Assembly (NCBI RefSeq): GCF_017591435.1 | Contig: NC_059303.1 | Span: forward strand, 6,139,860 to 6,203,859 | Length of the DNA: 64,000 nucleotides | Origin: Portunus trituberculatus | Taxonomy: Eukaryota; Arthropoda; Malacostraca; Decapoda; Portunidae | Direction: 5' to 3' | Shown here: positions 1 to 15,723 of the stretch, piece after piece | How the letters are laid out: every line of letters begins with the position of its first letter | How positions within the stretch are numbered: position 1 is the first letter of the stretch | Made by a program: the position numbers and the translations under genes | Notes under the pieces: generated by a model | Databases searched by the model: none | What the model was told of the DNA's origin: nothing | What the model saw: only the letters and a program-made list of their open reading frames with translations

Positions 1-2450
1 TAAAGGGAGAGAAGATGGTCAAGCAATTCCTGTCAGTTCAAGGCAACCATTGGGAGGCAACACTTTGGTCCGCTGTCCTATAAACGAAGGGTCAGCCGTC
101 CTTAACTGGAGATAACACAAAGTTATCAGAAATTCAATTGGTCTATTTCACTGCCTCAGATTGTGGAATGGAGGAAAGGGAAGAGAGGGAAGGAGAGGGA
201 ACAGAGGAATGCCGGGGAAGCGATAAGGTGTATACAAGCTGCCCTCTAGAAACACCCTGTGAAATATTAAATTCGAGGTAAAGATAACATTGTAGTAGAT
301 TAGGTTGAAAAAACATTAAAAAAGTAAGGTTAAAAAAGAATGAATATGTAAAGACAAAATCAGGCTATTAATGAAAGAAAATTTAAACTAATACCACAAA
401 TACAATAGAAGTGTTTCGTTTGATCTAAAATTATTAATATGAATCCTAACCACCACACAAACATCCCTTATTTTCCCTTAGATGTGGCAGTGCACGCAAG
501 TTTTCAATTAGTCTCCTCTCATTGGCACTCTTGGCACCCTGACCCGAGGCGTGACCAGGGCAAGCGTCCACCCAACACTCGGAACTTGGCCACTCCACGC
601 GATTACCACATTTCCACGGCCTGAATGGAGGGTAATAACGGTCTCCTAGATTCCTCCAAGTTCCTCAATGTTCGTTGTAGCCCTTCCAGGAATGAGAACC
701 ATACAGATTGTCTCCAGGTTAAGTCACTTCCGGCCTTACATCTTACCTTTTCTCTCCCTGTCCACTATTTCCTTGTTAGTCTGAGGCCCATATTCTGAAA
801 CTTTTGGCCTCACCTCCACTAATTTTAAAAGGATATAGTTAAAGTTACACGGATTTTCAGCAGTGTTTTTACGCTTCTAGTGAAAAATTAGCAAGCATGA
901 CTAACAGGAGAAACACTCTTGACAATGCCGATAATCATGTTTGCAGCCTTTGAAAATAGTCGTGGTTAGAGAGAACATTCCTGAATAAAGTCCGTAGAAT
1001 CCTGAAGGAAGAGAGACAACCGACCCCGCACGTTGCACTAAGAGGGTGGAGTGAAAACAACAAGCAGTGGGAGATTTATAGAGACAAACTGCGGGATGAT
1101 GTGAACCCGAGAAGGCCACTGGGTAGACTGATTCATCCTTATGCCGTGGCTACTGAAGAATGGCGCTCTTCATCACAGAAACATGAGGATATATATACTT
1201 AAATGCACTGAAGAGGAAAAACAGTGCATGGCTAGAGCAGATTTGCTCAGGATGATACTAGAGAAGCACACAAATAACTGTAGTTGTGCCTAGCGTTTCA
1301 TCTCTTTCACTGTCACTTATGTAAAGAATTAGTAAAAAAAAATAATGGAAAAGTAATACCGACATACATAAATCGGAGAACATACTCAAATAAAAACAGA
1401 ATAAGAGGAACAAGTATAATATAAGGAAGATGTAGAACACGAGTTAGTACAAACAGAAAATTTAAAGATGAGTCATCGTTAAAGTACGACCATAGATGAA
1501 CAATAAGTCAACACGAGACGTCCAGAGTCCGACAGTAAGCGATGTGGAGAGGTGACCACCTGACCCATTGTGGGAAACGGAGACTCCCACCACCTCCCCT
1601 CCGCCTCCTTTCTCCCCTCCATCAGATGGTATCACAAGACACACTCGCCTCCGGAACACGGTCGTGAATCTCATCAACTGCCCAATAGCTCGTCTTGGCC
1701 GGAGCTGGAGAGGCTGTGGGGACGCAGAAGCATTGCCGGCAGGAGGAGGAAGAAGAAGAGAGGAAAATGAGGAGTAGGAGGAAGAGCGCTGCGCCACAAG
1801 ATCACTGCTTTTCCCGCCTCGTTATCGCGCCGGCCTGAAGGACACACTCACTACATTATTTAATCGCAAGGTTTGCCTGACTATGTAAAAATATAGAAAA
1901 ATGAAAGATAAGGTCGCGCGTGGCCTTGAGGCGTACGATAGTGAACATAAACAACGACGACAAAAGCTGACGGCCGCCATGCCTCACCCGCCACCAAGAG
2001 CGCGCCTATCTTTACTCCACGAACTCTGATAATTGATTTTGCGCCTCTATTTTCTTGGTAGGTCCGCATCCCTTATCAGGAGGCGTGTTTGTGCCAGGTG
2101 AGTGGAGGTGATGGAGCTGGTGATGGGCGGCGCCGCCAGCTTGGAGTGGCGGCGGTCCCGAACTACCTCTCCATCACCGACACCCACGCCTCTCGCAGGA
2201 TATTCGGGCACCCGTCGCTGCTAATTCCGTCCTTTTCCTTCTATATCATTCAGGTCAACACTGGATAATCAAGCTTAAGAATGGACCGACTCCGCGGAAA
2301 TTGAAAGCCACGCAGCTAATTATATAATAAGATTTGCATAATGTCCTGCAAATGTTCAGTTTCTCTAGCACTTCCTCCCTCTATTCCTGTCTGCTCTTCT
2401 CTTCTCTTCTTTCTATAATAGACCTCTTTCCCTAGTCATAGCCATTTGAT
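1..2450. other. unique non-coding sequence, no gene recognised
   Basis: The sequence is of mixed composition and not repetitive. Open frames here are short and resemble no protein family I know. A GC-rich patch lies at about 2110-2230. A CAG/GTGAGT word at 2095-2103 matches a perfect splice-donor consensus, but no convincing exon precedes it, so it may be chance. The last 100 bp turn pyrimidine-rich. Confidence 0.6.
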
Positions 2451-3170
2451 TTTCCCAAATATTCCAAACTTTAACCTTTTTCCACTGTTCCTGTTCTTCC
2501 CTCTGTTATTCCATTTTCCCATCCCTCCCTTTATATTTCTTTTGCTTTTCTTCCTTTTATAACGAGTCCTTTTCATAATGACAATACAATTTTACGAAAC
2601 CTTCCAATTTTTACCCCCTCCTCTCCTACTCCTCTTGTGTAATACTCACCTACCCTCACATCACTATTTCTTAATTCTTCCAACCTAACAATCTTTTCCT
2701 ATCCCTTCCCTCTATCCCTCAAGTCCCAAGTCACCGATTCCTCCAACCTTCCAATCTTTCCTGCTCTTTCCTTCTTTCCTTCGACCACCCCTTCGTCTGT
2801 CTCTCGCCTCCCCTGTCTGCGATTCCAACCGAATGCGCTGGGAAGAAGCGGCGACACTCGGCTGCTCAGCGTCAAGTGTTTTAATGGAGGCCAACCAGGC
2901 AGCAGGGAAGAGCCTCTCTCAGCAGGCAGAGGAGGAAGACGACGGGGAGAGAGAGGACGATGACAAGGGCACGAACACAAACCAGGGATGGGGTGGAGGG
3001 AGTGGAGTAAAGGGGTGGTGGTGGAAGAGGTGGCATTGACGAGAGTGGAGTGAGAGTAATGTGGTGGCAATGGTGAAGAAATCTAATGGCGAGTGTTGGA
3101 AGGTGGGTAATGGAGAAATGGTTGTAGCGCAATAGGCGGCGGTGAGATAAGTTGGTTTTCGTCTTGTTCT
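2451..3170. other. pyrimidine-rich then purine-rich stretch
   Basis: The plus strand is C/T-biased up to about 2820, then turns purine-rich (GGA, GTGG and GAGG words) up to about 3120. The open frames on both strands are low-complexity translations with no recognisable domain. No gene is seen. Confidence 0.6.
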
Positions 3171-3229
3171 TTCTTGTCCATTGCATTACTTTGATTTGTT
3201 TTTGGTTATTTGAACACAATTAGTAAAGT

Positions 3230-3361
<132 letters not shown>

Positions 3362-3691
3362 TGCCTGTATAATGAAAACCAAGCATGATATTCTTAAACA
3401 AGAGAAAAAAAAGGAAGATTTTAAAGAAGTATATACTGAAGGAGACCAAGAGTTGCAATTGACTGATCGCAGCCTGGTGGTGGCGCCGAAGGAGGTGGTA
3501 AGAAGTAAGAGGCAGGAGGGAAGGGAGGGAGGGATGCGCTCTGGCTGCCTTCTCGACTAATCTCCCTCGTGATGGGATATGTAAATGTCTTGTCATATCC
3601 AGACCTGCAAAACCTACGTTCAGCTCACCTTTGCTACTGTTACTAATTGCAGTAGAAGAGATATCGAATAAAGGCACCTTCACTTGCACGT

Positions 3692-3693
<2 letters not shown>

Positions 3694-3745
<52 letters not shown>
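3694..3745. repeat. (AC)n microsatellite
   Basis: An uninterrupted AC dinucleotide array of about 26 units, ending in a GC-bearing variant unit. Confidence 0.98.
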
Positions 3746-3749
<4 letters not shown>

Positions 3750-6700
3750 CACGAGTCAGCCAGGCAACATCAAGGAAGCTGTGGATCCAACACCCGCCAA
3801 AAAGACAAAAGTTTCAATATTTTCAGCTCTGAAAAAAGTTCTTTCATCTGTTCATCATACTTAAAGAGGAAAGTTTTGGAGAAATATATATATTTTTAAT
3901 CCGAAAATCACATCAACTTTCGTAATTTCGAAATTATAAGATCTTTTCAGAAATAATTAAATGAAAAAAAATCCTAGGAATGTTTCCCTTTAAGAAGCAT
4001 GTTAGGTTTCGGGAATATCTATCAAAAGTACTTGAAATGGATTCATACAGAAAAATTTCCCAGTCAGATCGATACTGAAGATAGAAAAAAGAAAAAAAGA
4101 AAAAAAAACTTCTAACGTATACAGACTTAATCCAAAACATGATGGAAAGCAAGTCAGGGTGGTGGCAGAAAACTTCCTCTGTGAGCCTTCCATTCCCTGA
4201 CACTCATATCTCCACACAAACTACACCTTCGAAATTGAAAACATACTTTTTTTGCATATTTTTATCAACTCACTTTTCATGGGAGTGGCCGTCGCAGGTA
4301 TTTTCTTTAGATATTTTTCCTTTGTCATTAACTCTTAGTCTGCATTAATTTTTATACACCGTAGTATCGAACAAGGGCGCCTCAAGGTTAGTGTAGCAGT
4401 CAGCTCCTGCACTGGCCGCGGTAGGGTGCCCGAGGCTGAAGAGGAACACGCGTATCGGAATACAATACATCTAATTTGAATATATTTACTAACAACGTGG
4501 CGAAGGAAAAACGTCTTCTTCTCGTGGCCATGTTACGGAGGGGGCGAGAGGTACTGAAACAAAGGTGACGGTATGGTGACTCAATTCAGCGTCAGTGCAA
4601 TGCGTGCTGTGCAATTGGAGGTTTCTATGTTTGATTATGTTATCTATCGGCAACAATGATTATGATGAAGATGGTAAAGATGATGGTGATAATGATAAGG
4701 AGGAAAAACTAAGAGGAGGAGAATGACAATGATAATAACTAATGACGTCACACTTCATGATGACGGTTAAAATAATCATTCACATTGCAATTCTAATAAT
4801 GACAAAAAAAAAAAATGTAAAGATGACAACAACAGAAAACAAGGAATACAGTGATGAAGATGAGAATAACAATGAAGTCAATAATAATAATGATGAAATG
4901 ATAATAATAGTAATAACAATAACGACAATAAAAATAACAACAGGAACAACAACATATTCCCGCACGCAAACATTCCCATCAGTAACATCACCCATTTATC
5001 CACCCCATACCTTGCCCTGCACTGACCACACGGCACGCTGCTCCCTGACCCTCCATCCCAGGCACTCAGGCAAGGAGCAGGACCCACCCGTGGCTACCTG
5101 GCATTTCGTAGCAAGGCGTGAAGGTCCGAAGGGGCGTCCTTGGAGACCCATTAACTCCAGGGACGGCCATTGGGGGTCATGAATCTAGCCAAGATATCGG
5201 ACGCTCCCCAGCATTATCCCGCGGAGTAATGCACCCGGCGACTCCTCCCTTCTCTAATACCTCCAACCATTCTCACGGCTCTCAGACTCTTCCTCCTTCC
5301 TCCTCGCCTCGTTGCCTAAGCTTCTCCTCCCGCTCTCTGCCCACCTTAGTCTCTCTTGTTCCCTCTGCCTTGCTGTTGTCACGTTCTTTAAGTATCTCTC
5401 TGTATCCCCCTTGTTCTACTTCTCCGCTCTCCTCCATTACTGCAGCACTTGCTCGGATTCTCTCAATACGCCGGAGGCCAGAGTCGTTGCTCCCGACATT
5501 TCAACTCTAAAAGGCAGATTGTCAAATAAAGGTTTTCTTCCTTACATAACCTGCTACGAACAACTATCGCGATGAGTTTATAGATAAGTACTACTGATTC
5601 TCATATAACAGGATTCATCAAGAAATAAATAGTCTATTATGTTTTGATATCTACTTTAATATTGACTTTCTTTATCAGTCTGGACGGGCTAACTTGGTCA
5701 CGGCTCTTGTTGATGTTGGTTCCATTGACCCCATGACCTGAGGCGAGGCTAGGCAAAGCGAGGGAGGTTAGTCGGGTCGGGCAGCCAGAGAACCCGCCTC
5801 CCGCCCTCACACTTTTATGTGCAGCTTTACGGAGCACAATCTAAACTTTGCCGCGATCTTATCACAAATAGACTCCAGACCCAGCTCTCCCTAACCGCTA
5901 AGGAAAGGGGATAGAGTAATGGTGTAAATTGCCGATGTAAACTAACCCAGTATAATTGGAAAAGTATAAATGAGCTACATAAATTCAAAAAGCACGGAGG
6001 GATTTAATCTGACACTCACAAATCACTCGGAGTTGATGTTCTGGAACTTTAACAAGAGAGATAGAAAAGCAGATAGGATATGCATATTAAAATCCAAAAG
6101 CTAGATCCTTTTTTTTCGCAGGATTCCGAGTGGTAAAAAAATGAAGATTGGGTTAGGCAGGGAGAAGGGAGAGGCAAGTCTGGGAGTAAGAATGAAGGTT
6201 AGTGGAGTTAGGCGTGTAAATAAAGATGAAGAAGAGAGGCAAGTCGAAAGAGATAGAGCAGAACCAGGAGGCTCGAGAAGATGGGACGCAGATAAGGACA
6301 GAAAAATGAACAGAACAGCACTCAAGCTGAGGAGATCAATACAGGAATGGAGAGTGACAACCGCTCTCCATCCTGCGACTGATGGATGGGAGCGTTCTGA
6401 GCTGGCACACAAATGAGTCTATATTTCATGGTCAATTACCCCAAGGGAGCTGAGGGATGGGGCGGTTCACTCACGGAATCGCAGCGCAGGTCCACCACTT
6501 CTCAGCAGGAGCAGTCCCCGGTGAGAGACTGCCCAGGTGTTTGTCAGAGTAACAGAGTGAGGGACCCGGACAGCTTAGGGACAGCCGACGAGGGGAACCG
6601 ATATACGTAGTGCAGAGGGATTTCTCGCTACATTTAGCAATGGCAGAGCAGGACCAGGCCTTGGGATCTTTTTAGTGGTGGACGCAGGGAAGATATGAAA

Positions 6701-7760
6701 GTTTAAGGCGGAAAATCACCATATTATTTCCATCGAGTCACCCGCTGCTGCTTAATGATGGGTGAAGGTATTCTGATGCGGTGAGGTGCATAGTGAGGCG
6801 GGAAGTATACATGCCAAACACTTCCTTGAGTCTGCATTGCCTGAGGAGGTGCAGAGGACACATGTGACTTATGAGAAAAGGATAAAGAAAGAATGCAATA
6901 ACTCAAAAATTCATCGACTTACTCATTCACTCATCCACACTGAGTCACCTCCCTCCCACACACACACTCACATACAGGAGGCCACGTACGCATGCACATC
7001 CACACCCCATCCAAGACACTCGTTGCGTCTGGGGACTCTCACCAGCACCTGAGCACAGCCAAACACCACGTCATAACAAGCCGCCACTCGGACCCTCGCT
7101 GACCTGACCTGTCCCTTCCATCGGCTTAAAGGTGAGGGTTACTACTTGCAGCTCAGCCCTCCACGCAGACCTTCGGCAGCCTCCCGCCATTACATAAATC
7201 CCCGACCCTTGCCCACCTCGTCCTGCGCTTAGACCCTCTTGATCACGGCAGCCTTCACACCTCCCCTCCCCCGTTTTCCTTCCCCAGTCGCCACATCACT
7301 ACTGAACCACCTGCGATAATTAAGTACGTTCATTTCACTTTTAAACATCACAACACAAATTTAAGTAACGAATCCATTCTATGAGGTACAAAAATGATAT
7401 TCAAGTTACAAATACTTAAAAGAAAAGTGTACCTTATTTTGAAGGCTACAGGAGATTAAGAATTTATCACTACCTACTTATGTTCGGCTAAAGCAAAAAT
7501 ATGTAAATTCTAACACAAAATGAATCGCCAGTGTACTTTTGCTTTTGTGGCTAAATGGCGATCAGTAGTTATAGATAATGCTGGTAGGTACCTGGAGTCT
7601 AAATTAAGCGAGCGGTGTGGGTGGAGGAACAGTGCGGGAAAGGACTCTGAGGAGGAGCTGCATGAGTTCTTTGTAAGGAGGCGAAGTCCATTACCAACAC
7701 CCACCTGAAGGACGATTATAATGGGAAAGTTACAAGGAGTGGCCGAGTTAAAAATGAAGT
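3750..7760. other. unique non-coding sequence, no gene recognised
   Basis: Mostly single-copy-looking sequence with moderate AT content. A purine-rich patch at 6120-6310 and a pyrimidine-rich patch at 5240-5460 give long frames of biased composition (rich in K/R/E or S/L). No domain, RNA gene or transposon end was recognised. The AT-rich triplet region inside it is listed separately. Confidence 0.55.
4640..4960. repeat. degenerate AAT/GAT/AAC trinucleotide-rich tract
   Basis: The words GATGATG, AATAATAAT, GATAATAAT and AACAACA recur with many substitutions, typical of an old decayed trinucleotide microsatellite. The T/N/I-rich frame across it is a consequence of the repeat. Confidence 0.75.
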
Positions 7761-7764
7761 GTGC

Positions 7765-8248
<484 letters not shown>

Positions 8249-8249
<1 letters not shown>

Positions 8250-9240
8250 GCAATAAAAACAGAATGACATACGGGCAAATAAAGACAGAGAGGAGGATTG
8301 ACAGGCAGGGAGACAGATAGGAAGACATACCAAGCAAGATACAAACAGAGGTAGAGAGATAGACACCCTTACACACAAGAGAAACAAACAAACCAGTTAA
8401 CAAGCAAACAGAGCGGCACAAACGGAATGATGAAACAGACTCGGATAAATGAATTAATAGTCGATTAAATAAAATCTTCCCTGGAGAGTAAAAGTTGCCA
8501 ACGAAGTAAAAAGGGAAGCGATTTGGAAAATTCCCAAGTGACGAAGCGATTTTCGAACCCACACGGAAATGATCAAAGGTACTGATCCTTATAAGGCGTC
8601 GCGGGAAAGAGAAGGGAAGGGAATATCGGAAAAAAGGAAAAAAATAGATAAGAAGAAAGATGGAAAGAAAAAGAAAAGATGAAAAGACCAGTAAAGGGGA
8701 AAATATTAAAATGGGATAAGAGACATGGAGACAAAAAAAAAGAAAAGATCAGTAAAAGGGAAATAGACAAAAATAGATAACAATACGTAGGAAAAATGAC
8801 AAAAAAGACCAGGAAAGCAAAAAGACGTGAAACGAACTGAAAAAAAGATGAATAGAGAAAAATCTGTCAAGAGATGAAAAACTACAAGAGAAGAGAGATG
8901 GAAAGATAAAAGGTTGAAAGCTGTATCTTGAATGGCGTTAGTGGTGGTGATGGTGGCAGTTGAAAATAAGGAGGAAGAGAATTACAAAGTGGTGAAAGGA
9001 GAGGGTAGAAGAAAGACAGAGACGCAGGGAACTAGAATAAAACAGTTATATAACACGTGCAACACTAATAAAGAGTGATTTCTATAAACCTTCAAGACCA
9101 AACAATGCAGTCACTATTTCTCAGACGCAAAGATGTCACAAGTAAACACCATCTCTTATACTTCTAAAAACTTGTAACGCTAAAACTAAGAGGCAAGAAA
9201 GAAACTACTATATGCACACACTTTTAAATACTTCACTTCA
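8249..9240. other. purine-rich, A-rich non-coding stretch
   Basis: The plus strand is strongly A/G-biased, with short GAAAAG and AAAGATG words, especially at 8570-9040. It resembles decayed GA-rich sequence. The reverse-strand frames are F/S/L-rich composition artefacts. No gene is seen. Confidence 0.6.
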
Positions 9241-9690
9241 GATAAAAGACACAGACCTCCATAACAACACTGCTTCATATTCCACTCAGAGTATTCTCAC
9301 ATAAACACACCAAAGAAATCTAACAACAAACACTCTTACGTCCCTTCCATAAAGAACACAAGGAATCAAAAAAGATTTCCGGATAAATAAAAGACGCATT
9401 AAAAAACACACATCCACTTCATATTCCACTTAAGTACTGCTCCCACATTAACATTCCAAAGAAACCGTGCAACACACTCCAAAATCCTCACACTAAAATA
9501 AACAGTTTAGGCAAACGAAAACAAACTCCAACGCAAAACACACACATACACACAAATATATGTATAAAAAAGCACCCCCACTTCACATTCCACTCAGGTA
9601 TAGACACACAGTACCCGCACATTAACATACCAAAGCAATTCAACAACACCAAGCGATAAAAAGAAAAAGAAAACATTTCCAGGTTGAATT
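9241..9690. repeat. three-copy diverged tandem repeat, period about 145-165 bp
   Basis: The block CTTCATATTCCACT (third copy CTTCACATTCCACT) starts at 9273, 9417 and 9581. Each time it is followed about 25-40 bp later by a CCAAAG block and an AACA-rich segment, and preceded by a GATAAAAG/ATAAAAG-like segment. Order and spacing are conserved while the sequence has diverged, so it is an old local triplication. No coding potential is seen. Confidence 0.7.
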
Positions 9691-10006
9691 CGCAAAATCT
9701 CAGCCGGGCCAGCAGCAAGACGCCTCAACACGGGAAACGCCACAACAAAGGCACCGTTTCGAGCTCAGAGATGCGGATGCTGGACGAAAGATGCAGACAC
9801 GGAGGGGGGCGAGGGAGAAAGGGAGGGAAGGAGGGAAAGGAGGTGTACGAGGAAGAGAGACAAGACAGAGAGGAGAGGGACACGAATCTGGGGATGTCCA
9901 CGGCAGGAGGGACGATACGGCCTTGTGGGGGAAGGGAGGGAAGGAAAGAAAGAAGGAAAAGTTCGTGGGGTGAAAATGATACGAGGCTGAAGGTGAAGGG
10001 AGCAGC

Positions 10007-10060
10007 AGGAGGAGGAGGAGGAGGAGGAGGAGGAGGAGGAGGAGGAGGAGGAGGAGGAGA
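10007..10060. repeat. (GGA)n trinucleotide microsatellite
   Basis: About 18 near-perfect GGA units. It encodes poly-G on one strand and poly-S, poly-L or poly-P in other frames. Confidence 0.97.
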
Positions 10061-10218
10061 CAAGAGGGAGTTGATGAGTAATAGGAAGCAAGGTTTTTGA
10101 AGACTAAAAATAATAATGCAGAGTGGAAGAAAGAGAAACGAGGTTGGAGAAAAAGGAAAAATCTAGATAAGACAAAAATAGTGGAAATGGGAACGAAACA
10201 AGACATGATGTAGGAAAA

Positions 10219-10258
10219 GAAGAAGGAGGAGGAGGAGGAGCAGGAGGAGGAGGAGGGA
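10219..10258. repeat. short interrupted (GGA)n array
   Basis: GGA/GAA units with one GCA interruption. Confidence 0.9.
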
Positions 10259-10429
10259 AGAATAAAACAACAAGTAACATTTTAAAACGATGAAAAGCGA
10301 AACCGAAGGAAACCACGAATGGGACGAAAAATCAGACACGAAAAAACGAAGATAAAGATGCCACACGAAAACAAAATATGAAAAAAAACACGAAACAAAA
10401 TAATGGACGAAAGAGACACAAGAAGAGAA

Positions 10430-10577
<148 letters not shown>

Positions 10578-10779
10578 ATGAAGGAAAGAAGATCAGCCGC
10601 CACTTCCTTCACGATCACCAACTTTATGGACACTCTTCCACCTTCCTCATTAAACTCCTCACTACCACGATTCCGACGAGCTGCAGACCCAATGAGGACG
10701 CCATAAAGGAAATGAGGCAACGTATTAACTTGCCCTTCACCCTCAGAATCTTCACCAGCTTCCTAATCCGTTTGCTTCT

Positions 10780-11640
10780 CCTCTTTCGCCTCCTTGCCCT
10801 GCCTCGCTGTCTCTTTATCTTTTATTTTTATATTTTTTTTCGTCGTTTTGAGAATTTTCCTTCTCATGCTGTGTTTTTTGTCTTGCCATCTTTTCCTCTT
10901 CCTAATTTTTTTCCTCCGGTATTTTTTTTTCTTCTTCACTTTTTCCTCATATTCCTCTCTTTTTCTTTTCCTTCATCAATCTTTCTTTTGTCATACTATA
11001 TTTTCTCCTCATCTCTTCCTCCGCCCTTTCGTCCTCCTCTTCATCTTTTCCTCATATTTCTCTCTTTTCATTTTCCTTCATCAGTTTCTCTTTTCTCATC
11101 CTTTTTTCTTCATTTTTTACCTATCTTTTATCTATTTTTCTTCATAGTATTCAGAATCTTCCTCCTCCTACTATATTTTTTTGCTCCATCATGTTTTTCT
11201 CTTCCTCATCTTTTACTCCGCCTATTTTTTCCTCCTCTTAATCTTTCCTCATATTTCTTTCTTCCCTTTTCCTTTCCTTCATCAGTTTTTCTTATCTCAT
11301 CCTTCTTTTATCTTCATTCATCCTTTTCATCATCTCAAATTCCCTCCTCATTATTTTTCCCTTCTCATCCTAATCCTCATTTTTGACGTGATTTTTCTCA
11401 TCATATTCCTTTTTTTTTCTCTTTTATACTTCACATATTTCCTCATTATTTTTCCTCTTCAATTTTCCCCATTTCTTCATCCTAATCTTTTTCCCTCTCA
11501 TCTTTCCCTCCTTATCTTTGCGCTTACCCTTCTCTTTTTACCCTCATTATCCTTTTCATCGTTCTCCTTTGCTTTGTTCTTCTCATATTTCTCCTCCTTT
11601 ACCTTCTCCTCCTCCTCCTCCTCCAGTTTATTCCTGCTAC
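10780..11640. repeat. long pyrimidine tract with internal higher-order repeats
   Basis: About 860 bp of plus strand is nearly all C/T with scattered A. Inside it, phrases such as TTCCTCATATT, CCTTCATCA and TTTTCTCATCC recur in order. A larger unit of roughly 310 bp seems to be present twice, starting near 10,820 and near 11,125. The hydrophobic F/L/S-rich frames of up to about 220 residues on the plus strand follow from the pyrimidine bias (TTT, CTC and TCC codons) and are not taken as membrane proteins. Confidence 0.7.
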
Positions 11641-11741
11641 ATTGGTTCCTCCCACACACCTCTCCACAAAATTCCTTCCAGCGCTTCCTCCCGCATTTCT
11701 TTATTATTTTGTATTTCAGGTCCGTCTTGAGCGCGTGAGAA

Positions 11742-11869
<128 letters not shown>

Positions 11870-11943
11870 AGATGATCCTCAATATCTATAATCAGAACAC
11901 GAAGAAAGTTAGTCAAGTACCAGGACTGCAGTGGCATAACTCA

Positions 11944-13740
<1,797 letters not shown>

Positions 13741-13745
13741 ACAGA

Positions 13746-13863
<118 letters not shown>

Positions 13864-13869
13864 CAAGTA

Positions 13870-15640
13870 TTGAGCACCAAACACGCACCACAACACAAAC
13901 GCCACACGTCCCTGAGCCAGTTACAAGCCTCCCTCTTTTCCTCTTGCTGTCCCATCCTCCTTTCACCTCTCTCCCAGTCCCTCTCCACCTCCTGCCCTTC
14001 CTTCCCTACACACGCACACACTCTCACTCTGACCGCTACTTTCACTTAATTTACCTTTCGTCTGTACCTTTCCTTTGAAGTGTGCATGTACAGAGGTTTT
14101 TTGTAGCTTTTTGTTAAGACTACGTTAAAAGCACTTCTGAGTAATAGACGGAAGTACCTAATGCAGTGGTGAGGTTGAGAAGGCAGAGGGAAGAGTGAGC
14201 GCGGCAGTGATGGGGGGGAGTGAATAAAGGAGGGTAAAGGTAGGGAGAGTTAGGAAAGGGAAATGGGTAAGAGTGAGAGAAGGAGGATAAAGGAAAGGGG
14301 ATAGAGATTGTATTGTGGAAGGAAGGACGGGAACATAACGATAGGGGATTAAGAGGTGAGGAAGAAAAGAAGGAGGAGGAGGAGATGACGAAGAAGGAAA
14401 AGGAGATAGTGGAAGAGGAGGAGAAAGAGAGAGTGGTGGGCGGGCGGTATCGTTTGAAGGAATAAAAAGTGAAATAGGTTGGAATAGGTATGTTAAGGGA
14501 GATGAGGGGAGTGACGGAGAGAAGGACGGATAAGATGGAGTGAGGAAGGCAGCAGAAGACACTGAGGGAAGCACAAAGACGATGCAAGAGTGAGAGGCTA
14601 GTTGGCTGGTGTTCGTGGTCCTGTCCGCTGTGATGTAAATGTTAAAAAAAACTCACGAAATAAACTTGTTCGAGGTTCGGCAGAATAACCTTTCACGCTC
14701 ACCTTCCTCGCACGCACACCAGTCACTCACCGTCACCAGATACACACTGCACATCTTGAGAGAATACACTAAAATGAACAGTGAAGTCTGGACGCATCTG
14801 TGTTTAATGTTTTCCGACCTTTTTATTATCAAACTTATTATATATCTATCATCGCTTGCCTCCACAAACAAAGGCAATTATTTCATGTGGCACGCCTATA
14901 CAGTTCAGCAGGTCATCGTCCTTATTACTGTATTCTTCTAAATCAACAATTAGTAACTATAAGAAATATATAAAAATAATTGTTCTACTGATAACTTTAC
15001 TATTTAAATGCTGGAAAAACATGACCATATCACACTATTTGCTTAAAGATTATTAAATTTTGAAAGCAATGGACCAAAAAACCTTAGAAATTTCTCAATC
15101 AAAAAAATCTCACCTATTCTTTACCTATTCCAGAATACGAAGGAAGTGAAGATAGGGTCAGTCTGTGGAAGCTAAGAGAGCAAGGGAGGCGATCTGGGTC
15201 TGGCGTGGGAGGGCGAGTGAGGACGAGTGGGGAGGAGTGAGGGTAACAGGTGAAGGATGCAGGCAGGGAGTGAGTGGGAGAGGAAGAGAGGCGAAGAGAC
15301 TGTGAGTGATTAAGCGGCAACCAAACCAGAACAGTAGCGTTAGAAATACGAGGGAGAGAAGCGGCCAAATATTGATTCTGAAACGAGTGAGTATTAGTCC
15401 CTTTTACTCTTCCTCCTCTTCCACATCCTCCACGTTGTATTCTAAAGGGCATCGCTTATTTCTGCCCGTCCCGATGAAGCGGTGAAGAGAAAGAGATGAA
15501 GTTTTGCTCAGGTTCTCGATCGCGAATACCAGGAAGCGTGAGTCAGAAGGAAGGATCAAAAGACGCGAGCAGATAATGAGACAAGTGAGGGAGTGCTTCT
15601 GTAAAAGGGAGTTATGAATCCAATGTGATGTATGTTTGAC
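13870..15640. other. unique non-coding sequence with a purine-rich block
   Basis: The plus strand is purine-rich at 14,160-14,580 and again, more weakly, at 15,130-15,400. The rest is AT-rich single-copy-looking sequence. Long frames inside the purine blocks are S/P/L-rich artefacts. No gene is recognised. Confidence 0.55.
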
Positions 15641-15646
15641 TTTCTG

Positions 15647-15648
<2 letters not shown>

Positions 15649-15720
<72 letters not shown>
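15649..15720. repeat. (CT)n microsatellite
   Basis: A perfect CT dinucleotide array of about 36 units. Confidence 0.98.

Positions 15721-15723
<3 letters not shown>

Larger units (their letters stand above)
9780..10330. other. purine-rich stretch with GGA runs
   Basis: The plus strand is nearly all purine over long intervals, with GGGA, GGAAG and GAGAG words around two trinucleotide arrays. Frames on both strands are biased (poly-G/R/E on one side, L/S/P on the other) and not credible genes. Confidence 0.65.

Noticed and set aside
2093..2103. A real splice donor (CAG/GTGAGT)
   Set aside because: A perfect word, but the preceding sequence has no credible coding frame or transcript evidence.
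10712..11738. Apparent multi-pass membrane proteins rich in F, L and S
   Set aside because: Pyrimidine-rich DNA encodes F/L/S/P in every frame. Several frames are open together and no family motif is visible.
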